From: Sphingomonadales bacterium
GTDB lineage: Bacteria > Pseudomonadota > Alphaproteobacteria > Sphingomonadales > Sphingomonadaceae
Reading direction: 5' to 3'
Length of the DNA stretch: 23,201 nucleotides
Assembly: GCA_018067055.1 (NCBI GenBank)
Contig: JAGPVK010000152.1
Coordinates: 1 to 23,201, forward strand
Shown: positions 15,442 through 21,284 of the stretch, piece by piece
How the letters are laid out: every line of letters starts with the position of its first letter
How positions within the stretch are numbered: the stretch's first letter is position 1
Position numbers and translations under genes: made by a program
The notes under the pieces: generated by a model
Databases searched by the model: none
Told to the model about the DNA's origin: nothing
The model's input: the letters and a program-made list of their open reading frames with translations, nothing else

Positions 15442-16218
15442 ATGACCGACGTTTGCATGATAATCGGAGCCGGCGCAGGCATTGGCGGTCATGTCGGCAC
15501 GAGATTTGCCCAGGATGGCTATCATGCTGCGCTCTGCCGCCGCAGCGATCAGGATGGTCTCGACAAGATGGTCGCCGAAATCGAGGCATCTGGTGGCAAG
15601 GCTTCCGGCCACCTGCTTAACGCCGTTGATGAAGGGTCGATCGAGAAACTGATCGACGCTGTCGAAGCGGATATCGGACCGATCAACGTGCTGGTCTATA
15701 ATCTCGGCGCACAAATCGGCAACCGGACGCTGGCAGACACGCCGCTCAAGACCTTTGAGCTGGGCTGGCGAATGGGCAATCTCGGTGTGTTTCGGGTGGC
15801 ACAAAAGCTGTTCCCCAGAATGGTCGAGCGAGGCGGCGGTGCGCTGCTGGTCACCTCGGCGACAGCGGCGATGCGCGGCAATGCCGGGCAGCATAGCCAT
15901 GCCGCAGCCATGGGCGGGCGGCGTATGCTCTGTCAGTCGCTCAACGCGGAATTCGCACCCCGGAATATCCATGTCGCCCATATCCTGATCGACAGCGCGG
16001 TCAACGCGCCGGATACGCTGGGCAAGCTGCTCGGCCCAGAGCGTTTTGCCGAACTGCAGGATGCCAAAGCCAATGGCAAGGACGAGATCATGGAGCCATC
16101 GGCCATTGCCGACACCTATTTCCATATCGCTCACCAGCATCGCTCGGCCTGGACCTTTGAACTGGACATGCGTGCCTTTACCGACACGGCCTGGTGGAAT
16201 CATCCGCTCGATCTATAG
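15442..16218 (+). CDS. SDR-fold protein lacking the catalytic Tyr and Lys
   Basis: A 258-residue Rossmann protein. The glycine motif GAGAGIG (9-15) is present and R33-R34 after the second strand suggests NADP(H). NNAG is replaced by YNLG (86-89). The usual Ser is present (S139 in VTSAT), but the YxxxK pair is H153 and M157 (HAAAMGGRRMLCQSL). From RNIHVAHILIDSAV it resembles the atypical SDR group SDR_c10, known to lack the standard tetrad. It may be a cofactor-binding sensor or non-catalytic partner, or it may use other residues. It starts 19 bases after the exported protein with AAAGGCGAG upstream, and is the last gene of the transporter operon, converging on the glycosylase gene. Confidence 0.9.
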   Translation: MTDVCMIIGAGAGIGGHVGTRFAQDGYHAALCRRSDQDGLDKMVAEIEASGGKASGHLLNAVDEGSIEKLIDAVEADIGPINVLVYNLGAQIGNRTLADTPLKTFELGWRMGNLGVFRVAQKLFPRMVERGGGALLVTSATAAMRGNAGQHSHAAAMGGRRMLCQSLNAEFAPRNIHVAHILIDSAVNAPDTLGKLLGPERFAELQDAKANGKDEIMEPSAIADTYFHIAHQHRSAWTFELDMRAFTDTAWWNHPLDL

Positions 16219-16236
16219 CGCCTGATCCAGGGATCG

Positions 16237-16854
16237 TTACATCACCATCACATGATAATGGTGCCAGGTGAATATCGCCACGGCACCGCGATGCGGCGAC
16301 CAGGCTTCGGCTATCTGCCGCACCTCCTTTTCCGACGGCCGTTCCGCCAGATTGAGAAAATTGCCAACGCCGACCTGAATCGCCAGATCACCGGCTGGCC
16401 AGATATCCTGGCGACCCTGGGCAAACAGCAGATAGATTTCTGCCGACCAGCGACCAATGCCCTTGATCTTGGTGAGCAGCGCGATCGCCGCTTCATCGTC
16501 CTGTGGCAGATTGTCGAGGTCGAGCCCACCGGAGAGGATCAGTTCGGCCAGGCTTCTGGCATAGCCCTGTTTCTGGCGCGACAGCCCGCAGGCCCGCAGT
16601 TCGTCAAACTCGGTGGCAATCAGCGCTTCCGCCGGACAACCTTCGCCGAGCCGTGCCTCCAGCTTGTTCCATACCGCCGCTGCCGATGCCACGCTGACTT
16701 GCTGGCCGACGATGGTGCGGAGCAGGGTTTCGTAGCCTTCCGGGCGAATGCGCGGTTCCGGATAACCGGATTGGGCAATGGCGGTCGCCAGCCTCGGCTC
16801 GACCGCGGAGACATGGTCCAGCCCGGCCCTGATCATTTCTTTTGATAGGCCCAT
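16237..16854 (-). CDS. DNA-3-methyladenine glycosylase, AlkA/HhH-GPD type
   Basis: A 205-residue base-excision repair enzyme of the HhH-GPD superfamily that removes alkylated purines. The helix-hairpin-helix is LTKIKGIGRWSAEIYLL (127-143), and the catalytic aspartate is D156 in IWPAGDLAIQ. The TLLRTIVGQQVS segment before it is typical of bacterial AlkA-like enzymes without the N-terminal AlkA domain. I chose ATG 16854, with GAGG upstream; in-frame ATGs at 16905 and 16923 would add a basic, low-complexity lead (KRIKGRNEGRK) that I judge non-coding. It is divergent from the ferredoxin gene, sharing a 92-base gap. Confidence 0.92.
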   Translation of the reverse strand: MGLSKEMIRAGLDHVSAVEPRLATAIAQSGYPEPRIRPEGYETLLRTIVGQQVSVASAAAVWNKLEARLGEGCPAEALIATEFDELRACGLSRQKQGYARSLAELILSGGLDLDNLPQDDEAAIALLTKIKGIGRWSAEIYLLFAQGRQDIWPAGDLAIQVGVGNFLNLAERPSEKEVRQIAEAWSPHRGAVAIFTWHHYHVMVM

Positions 16855-16946
16855 CGATTTTCTGCCCTCGTTTCGGCCCTTGATTCTTTTTGACGGTCCA
16901 GACATAGCGTGCGGGATTTTCAAATAACAGTCACTAAGGGGTAGCT

Positions 16947-17264
16947 ATGCCAACGATTCACGTAACCGGCCGCGATGGCGAAGAAAAAGCGGTTTCCGTC
17001 GACAGCGGAGTCAGCGTCATGGAAGCGATCCGCGACAATGGTTTTGACGAACTGCTGGCACTGTGCGGCGGCTGCTGCTCTTGCGCCACCTGCCATGTCC
17101 ACGTCGACGCGGACTGGAAAGCGAAATTGCCGGAAATGAGTGAAGACGAGGATGACCTACTCGAAAGCAGCGATCACCGCGACGAATTTTCGCGGCTTAG
17201 CTGCCAGATCGAACTGTCGGATGATCTCGATGGTCTGAAAGTCCGGATCGCCGAGGAAGACTGA
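16947..17264 (+). CDS. 2Fe-2S ferredoxin, adrenodoxin/putidaredoxin type
   Basis: A 105-residue soluble electron carrier. Cluster ligands are C40, C46, C49 and C86 (C-x5-C-x2-C, then [12 protein letters not shown]), with the extra C43-C44 giving the run [14 protein letters not shown]. The acidic segment [11 protein letters not shown] is the partner-docking helix of the vertebrate-type ferredoxins that feed cytochromes P450, Rieske oxygenases or iron-sulfur assembly. No P450, reductase or isc genes are adjacent, so the partner is unknown. AAGGGG lies 6 bases before the ATG. A strong intrinsic terminator follows the stop, so the gene is probably monocistronic. Confidence 0.95.
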   Translation: MPTIHVTGRDGEEKAVSVDSGVSVMEAIRDNGFDELLALCGGCCSCATCHVHVDADWKAKLPEMSEDEDDLLESSDHRDEFSRLSCQIELSDDLDGLKVRIAEED

Positions 17265-17286
17265 ATCTTCCTGCAGCATATAAGAT

Positions 17287-17319
17287 AAAGGGAGCGCCAT
17301 TCAGCCGCTCCCTTTTTTT
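17287..17319 (+). terminator. Rho-independent terminator of the ferredoxin gene
   Basis: AAAGGGAGCG (17287-17296) pairs with CGCTCCCTTT (17306-17315) as a 10-bp stem with a 9-base loop, followed by a T-run through 17319. It lies 22 bases after the ferredoxin stop. On the minus strand the trailing sequence is only moderately T-rich, but it could also help end the convergent lipoprotein transcript. Confidence 0.93.
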
Positions 17320-17330
17320 GTCCGCGAATT

Positions 17331-18074
17331 TTATCGGTTCAGTTTGATGATCGCACGCGGGCTGCCGTCCGGGCCGCTGGTGCCATCAACCTTCCAGCGC
17401 ATGTTCTTCATCGAATCGCTGATGGTCAGGCCGTCCTCGGTGTTGTTGGTCAATACATCGCCGTCGGTCACGATGGTGAAAATGCCGTCGATCGGCTCCA
17501 TTTTCGATTTCTCGGACGAGCCACCCATTGGCAACGGCCCCATTGCCCCGGCCAGTCCGCCCGGCCCCGCCATGGCCGGCGTCAGCACTTCCAGTTCGCC
17601 GCCGCTGCGCCGGATGATCTGGACGAAGGGAAATTGCATGGTCGCACCCGGTATTGTCGGAAAAGCGAACATCTGGTCGAAATTGCCGCTGACCGCATAT
17701 TCGACCTCGAACAGATTATCGCCGACATATTCAACCTTGTTCCAGCCATCATATTTGGCAAGCTGTGCGGCAAATTTTTTCAGGCCTTCCTCGTCGCCCG
17801 GCACTGCCCCGCCGAAAATTGCGCGCATCGCGGTGTTTTTCTGCTCATCGTCCTCTGGTTGGCTTTCGGACGATTCACCGTCCATCATCGCGGATTCGGA
17901 GGACATCTGCTTGTCATCGCCTTCGGCCAGTTGCATCTGGCCGTTATAGGTAAAGCTGTAGGTCCCGTCGTTCATCAGTTGCAACTGTGATTCAAACTTT
18001 CCCGGAATCAGCAAACAGCCAGCCAGCAGCATCGGCGCGACCAGTGCCAGCGCCCATTTGCAATATGTTTCCAC
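17331..18074 (-). CDS. Lipoprotein of unknown function
   Basis: A 247-residue putative lipoprotein that I do not recognise. The signal is VETYCKWALALVAPMLLAGC with lipobox LLAG before the modified cysteine. An unusually acidic, Ser/Met-rich linker (EGDDKQMSSESAMMDGESSE) precedes a region that looks beta-rich (KKFAAQLAKYDGWNKVEYVG, FEVEYAVSG, FVQIIRRSGGELEVLTPAM), and a Gly/Pro/Met stretch is seen around PGGLAGAMGPLPMGGSSE. I chose GTG 18074, with GGGGGA 8 bases upstream. The frame can be extended to 18188, but that would overlap rlmB and bury the signal peptide. It starts 2 bases after the rlmB stop, so the two are co-transcribed. It ends in the shared terminator region. Confidence 0.85.
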   Translation of the reverse strand: METYCKWALALVAPMLLAGCLLIPGKFESQLQLMNDGTYSFTYNGQMQLAEGDDKQMSSESAMMDGESSESQPEDDEQKNTAMRAIFGGAVPGDEEGLKKFAAQLAKYDGWNKVEYVGDNLFEVEYAVSGNFDQMFAFPTIPGATMQFPFVQIIRRSGGELEVLTPAMAGPGGLAGAMGPLPMGGSSEKSKMEPIDGIFTIVTDGDVLTNNTEDGLTISDSMKNMRWKVDGTSGPDGSPRAIIKLNR

Positions 18075-18076
18075 GG

Positions 18077-18823
18077 CTATTCCCCCTTTTTTCTGGTATA
18101 CTCCGCATATAAGGCAATCGCGGCGGCATTGGAAACATTCAGGCTTTCCATCTTGCTGCTCATCGGCAGGCGCGCCAGGGTATCGCAATGCGCCGCGACA
18201 TTCTGCCGCAGACCTTCGCCTTCTGCGCCCATGACCAGCGCCAGCTTGCCGGTCCCCATTGCGCTTTCCAGCTCATCATTACTGTCGCCATCCAGTCCGA
18301 TCCGCCAATAGCCGGCCTCGGCAATTTCATCGAGCGCGCGCGACAGGTTGACCACCCGGATCCAGGGAACGGTTTCCAGCGCTCCTGACGCCGATTTTGC
18401 GACGACGCCCGATTCGGGCGGTGCGTGGCGATCCTGGGTGATGATCGCAGCAGCATCAAAAGCAGCGGCGGACCGCAATATCGCACCGACATTATGCGGG
18501 TCGGTCACCTGATCGAGCAGCAGCAACGGACGATCGCTTTGCTGGTCCAGTATTTCGCCGAGCCAGATATCGGGCAGGGGATCAACATCGGCGACCATGC
18601 CCTGATGCGGCGCATCGCGCGGAATCACCCGGCCGAGATCGGCGACATCGCAGATCACAACGGCGATATCATCAGGAATCTCGAGCGTTGCCAGGGCTTC
18701 GCGGGTGATCGAGATCTTCTTGATCACCCGGTTGGGGTTGTCGAGCGCTGCTTCTACCGCGTGCCGTCCCCAGAATTTGAGTCCGCCACCGGTTTTCTTT
18801 ATAGATTTGTTCTTGCGTGCCAT
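18077..18823 (-). CDS. rlmB: 23S rRNA (guanosine-2'-O)-methyltransferase RlmB, TrmH/SpoU family
   Basis: A 248-residue SPOUT methyltransferase that 2'-O-methylates G2251 of 23S rRNA using S-adenosylmethionine. The N-terminal substrate domain starts KFWGRHAVEAALDNPNR, as in RlmB, after a basic tail (MARKNKSIKKTGGG). The knot-domain motifs are DQVTDPHNVGAILRSAAAF, ALVMGAEGEGLR and MSSKMESLNVSNAAAIAL. The length matches the family. It lies on the opposite strand to tRNA-Tyr, and its start is 135 bases from the tRNA, a pairing seen in several alphaproteobacteria (from memory). The lipoprotein gene follows at once. Confidence 0.94.
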   Translation of the reverse strand: MARKNKSIKKTGGGLKFWGRHAVEAALDNPNRVIKKISITREALATLEIPDDIAVVICDVADLGRVIPRDAPHQGMVADVDPLPDIWLGEILDQQSDRPLLLLDQVTDPHNVGAILRSAAAFDAAAIITQDRHAPPESGVVAKSASGALETVPWIRVVNLSRALDEIAEAGYWRIGLDGDSNDELESAMGTGKLALVMGAEGEGLRQNVAAHCDTLARLPMSSKMESLNVSNAAAIALYAEYTRKKGE

Positions 18824-18890
18824 AATTGCTCTCTAGACGCTCTGGCTCCTGCCGACAGCCTTTTTTTCTGCAAATTTCAATGGGCAGGCA

Positions 18891-18919
18891 TTGACAGTTT
18901 GCCATCCCTTCGTCATTGA
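18891..18919 (+). promoter_or_regulatory. Candidate promoter of tRNA-Tyr
   Basis: TTGACA (18891-18896) is a perfect -35 hexamer, and CATTGA (18914-18919) lies 17 bases downstream as a weak -10. Transcription would begin about 30 bases before the tRNA. A 6-bp hairpin, GCCGCC-gat-GGCGGC (18929-18943), lies in the leader. The rest of 18824-18958 shows nothing else. Confidence 0.4.
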
Positions 18920-18958
18920 GCCGCTCTTGCCGCCGATGGCGGCCTTGGATACCCGGAT

Positions 18959-19044
18959 GGACAGGTGGCCGAGTGGTTAAAGGCAGCAGACTGTAAATCT
19001 GCCCGTGTAAGCGTACATAGGTTCGAATCCTATCCTGTCCACCA
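18959..19044 (+). tRNA. tRNA-Tyr (anticodon GTA)
   Basis: A class II tRNA. The acceptor arms are GGACAGG (18959-18965) and CCTGTCC (19034-19040), followed by discriminator A and an encoded CCA (19042-19044). The anticodon stem GCAGA/TCTGC encloses loop CTGTAAA with GTA at 18993-18995. The long variable arm and the T-loop TTCGAAT are both present. Directly downstream lie an integrase remnant and repeats, so the 3' end appears to have served as an attachment site while remaining an intact tRNA gene. Confidence 0.97.
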
Positions 19045-19138
19045 TTACCCCTCAGGGGCCGCAGAAAACCAACAAACCACTGATTTTCCTTAACTTACTC
19101 TCTGCAAGAGAGTACGCAAAAGGGTACACAATCAGTGG
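19045..19138. repeat. Attachment-site-like nested repeats after tRNA-Tyr
   Basis: This stretch between the tRNA and the integrase remnant holds three kinds of repeat. An outer inverted repeat is CCACTGATT (19077-19085) against AATCAGTGG (19130-19138). An inner perfect hairpin is TACTCTCT-gca-AGAGAGTA (19096-19114). Direct repeats AGAGTACGCA (19109-19118) and AGGGTACACA (19121-19130) are 12 bases apart. A small CCCC-tca-GGGG hairpin follows the CCA (19048-19058). The arrangement fits integrase arm-type binding sites in front of an int gene that lies next to its attachment site; this function is inferred. Confidence 0.55.
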
Positions 19139-19235
19139 GTATTATTTTGAAGTATACCAAGCAAAACGCCAAGACAGGTCGTATCGATTACCGCAGAAAG
19201 TATCCTGACGATGTGTGGGCTTTTCTTCCCGGCAA
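19135..19235 (+). pseudogene. Tyrosine-recombinase integrase, N-terminal remnant
   Basis: From GTG 19135 (or TTG 19147) the frame reads ILKYTKQNAKTGRIDYRRKY then PDDVWAFLPGN, which resembles the N-terminal arm-binding region of tRNA-targeting phage and island integrases (a K/R-rich strand followed by YRRxxPxD). Only about 33 codons remain before the sequence becomes IS6-family DNA, and the accidental frame then stops at TAG 19291. The catalytic domain (R...H-x-x-R...Y) is missing. The position, 90 bases after tRNA-Tyr in the same orientation, is the classic layout of a tRNA-integrated element. The similarity is judged by eye and the fragment is short. Confidence 0.6.
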
Positions 19236-19415
19236 CCCGCGTTCGGCAAGCAAGTCTTCGACATCCCTCAGACTCAATGTAAATCCTGCATAGAGCCACA
19301 CGGCATGAATGATCAATTCAGGTGGGAAGCGATGGCGGTCGAATGACATTTTCTGCATTCGCTGCAACTATCGTGCTGTCGCTCTATCCGCCATAGGAGT
19401 TAATGTGACAGTGCC
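19233..19415 (-). mobile_element. IS6-family insertion sequence relic with transposase N-terminus
   Basis: On the minus strand an ATG at 19349 opens MSFDRHRFPPELIIHAVWLY, then AGFTLSLRDVEDLLAERGL: 39 codons matching the start of IS6-family transposases (HRFP, I-x-x-AVWLY, LSLRDVEDLLAERG). Upstream of the ATG the element ends at 19415 with GGCACTGTCACATTA, whose first eight bases equal the IS26-type terminal repeat GGCACTGT. The 66-base gap between terminus and start codon is as in IS26. The rest of the transposase and the other terminus are gone, and the relic joins the integrase fragment near 19233. It ends 7 bases before the phoD stop codon. Confidence 0.75.
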
Positions 19416-19422
19416 CAACGGG

Positions 19423-21120
19423 CTAACCGGAGATGTTTTCCGAATGAGGCAATTTGCTGGGCGTGAGCTTGCGTTTGCCCCTCGCTACCTGCATTCGATG
19501 GGTTCCGCTAACCTCTGCCGTGCGGGCGATGCGTGAGGGGATGAAGAGCCATTCATTCGAAATATGGTCGGCCTGCACATCGAGCACCATATAGCCCCGC
19601 TGGCTTGTGTCACACCATGCAAGATCAGGACTGGCATCGACAAACCGCTTGGCGATCGCAATCGGATCACCGTGAAAACGCTTGTCCATGCCAAGCGAAG
19701 AGACGCCTTGCACGGCCAGTTCCACGCCCACTGGTTGATCGCCATGTTCGAGGTTGAACGCCCAAGCATTATGACTGTCGCCGCTGAGGACCACAAGATC
19801 AGCATTTGCATTTTGGGAAGCCTGCAGCAAACGCTGCCGTGCCGCAGGATAGCCTTCCCAGCGGTCCATATGCTGCGGAACATCAATTGCCGAAAGGCGT
19901 GCGGCCACCTTCATTTCCTCGAGTTTCTTTGCGCTCACCCGATCGTCCGGACCAAATAGGACCGCGAAATCTTCGGGTATACGGGACCGCCCCATGATCA
20001 CCTGCTGCGCCAAGATTTGCCATTTCCGACCGGATGTGGTGGATGCGGCAAGCCCATCCGCGAGCCATTGTTCCTGTTCCGCTCCCATCATCGTGCGCGC
20101 TGGATCATTGAGCGGCCCGTCGCGAAAAGCTATCGCTGCGGCAGCGAGATCTTTTTCGTGGCCGCTGATAGCATCCCGCAAATCGAGCTGCTCCGAGCGC
20201 GCGATCAGCCGGGTTTCCAAACGAAACAATGTGGCAAGATCGCCAAGCTGATATTGCGTATATGGCTTGCTGCGCATGGGCAGCCATTCGTAAAATGCCT
20301 GCACACCGGCGGCCATCCTATCCTTCCATCGGCCTTCCTTGGCCGGATCGTGATTAGCCGCTCCGTTGTTCCAGCTGTTGTTCACGGTTTCATGGTCATC
20401 CCACATGACGATGATAGGGAAGCGCCGGTGCAATTCCTGCAAACCGGGATCGGCGCGATAACTGGCATAGCGCTTGCGATAATCGGAAAGACTGACCGTC
20501 TCGTGCGCGGGCTCGATACCCCGAAGCTCTGCCATCCCTTCAAGCGCATCAGATCGGTCCAGCTTGGATTCGTAAATATAGTCACCAAGATGAACGAGCA
20601 GGTCGAGATCATCGCGGGCCGCTGCGTGGGCATAGGCATTGAACCAGCCCGATGTAGCATTGGCACAGGAAAAGACGCCGATCCGGAACTGGTTCAACGC
20701 ACCTTCGGGCAAAGTGCATGTGCGTCCGACGGGAGAAGCCTCGCCGGTGTCAGCGCGGAACCGATAATAATACCAATGTCCCGGCATAAGGTTTTCGGGC
20801 CGGGCATGAACGCAGAAATCTCTGGCCGGTGTAGACAGAGCAGAAGAGCGAGAAACAATCCGCTCGAATTGCTCATCTTCTGCAACTTCGACCTGCAACC
20901 AGGCAGGTGCTGCGTCGGGCGACACATATCTTGTCCACAATGTAACGCTCCGCTGTTCCGGATCACCACTGGCGACGGAGTGGGTAAATGCCGGTCGCGG
21001 CGCCGCACTTAGCGATCTGGGCATAAACAGAGTCGGGCTGATCGCCGAAGCCTGTAGGAGCGAGCGCCGCGAAACGGCGGGTAATGGCGAGGACGGCAGT
21101 GCAAATTTTTTCTTGGTCAT
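19423..21120 (-). CDS. phoD: Alkaline phosphatase D / phosphodiesterase, exported
   Basis: A 565-residue PhoD-family metalloenzyme that hydrolyses phosphate mono- or diesters outside the inner membrane. A Tat-like signal is visible (SRRSLLQASA, R18-R19). The N-terminal Fn3-like PhoD_N domain (FTHSVASGDPEQRSVTLWTR) precedes the catalytic domain: GVFSCANATSGWFNAY, LLVHLGDYIYESKLD, IIVMWDDHETVNNSWNNG and VVLSGDSHNAWAF supply the Asp, Asn, His and Cys residues that bind the Fe/Ca centre in PhoD. The length is normal. The C-terminus (LPHSENISG) appears native although the IS6 relic lies 7 bases beyond the stop. It is divergent from a TonB-dependent receptor with a 164-base gap, in which I see no clear Pho box. 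Confidence 0.94.
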   Translation of the reverse strand: MTKKKFALPSSPLPAVSRRSLLQASAISPTLFMPRSLSAAPRPAFTHSVASGDPEQRSVTLWTRYVSPDAAPAWLQVEVAEDEQFERIVSRSSALSTPARDFCVHARPENLMPGHWYYYRFRADTGEASPVGRTCTLPEGALNQFRIGVFSCANATSGWFNAYAHAAARDDLDLLVHLGDYIYESKLDRSDALEGMAELRGIEPAHETVSLSDYRKRYASYRADPGLQELHRRFPIIVMWDDHETVNNSWNNGAANHDPAKEGRWKDRMAAGVQAFYEWLPMRSKPYTQYQLGDLATLFRLETRLIARSEQLDLRDAISGHEKDLAAAAIAFRDGPLNDPARTMMGAEQEQWLADGLAASTTSGRKWQILAQQVIMGRSRIPEDFAVLFGPDDRVSAKKLEEMKVAARLSAIDVPQHMDRWEGYPAARQRLLQASQNANADLVVLSGDSHNAWAFNLEHGDQPVGVELAVQGVSSLGMDKRFHGDPIAIAKRFVDASPDLAWCDTSQRGYMVLDVQADHISNEWLFIPSRIARTAEVSGTHRMQVARGKRKLTPSKLPHSENISG

Positions 21121-21284
21121 GGCCGCCGGCTAACGCGCTGGCGTGACACATTAATTAAACGTCCGAACTATTTAAAAACCGACCAATAACTTTCACATTT
21201 AATACATGTTGCAGCAATCAAGCCGTCATCACCGACCGCTAGCGGACGCCCCATAACTGGTTCACTCAAAATTGGGGATATAAA

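Noticed and set aside
19309-19536. A 75-codon plus-strand frame across the IS relic and the phoD end
   Set aside because: It crosses the IS terminus and the phoD stop region and is antisense to both; the meaningful reading is the minus-strand transposase fragment.
21121-21284. Possible Pho box between phoD and the receptor gene
   Set aside because: Only isolated TGTCAC/TGACA-like hexamers occur; no pair of CTGTCAT-type repeats with the right 11-base period was found.
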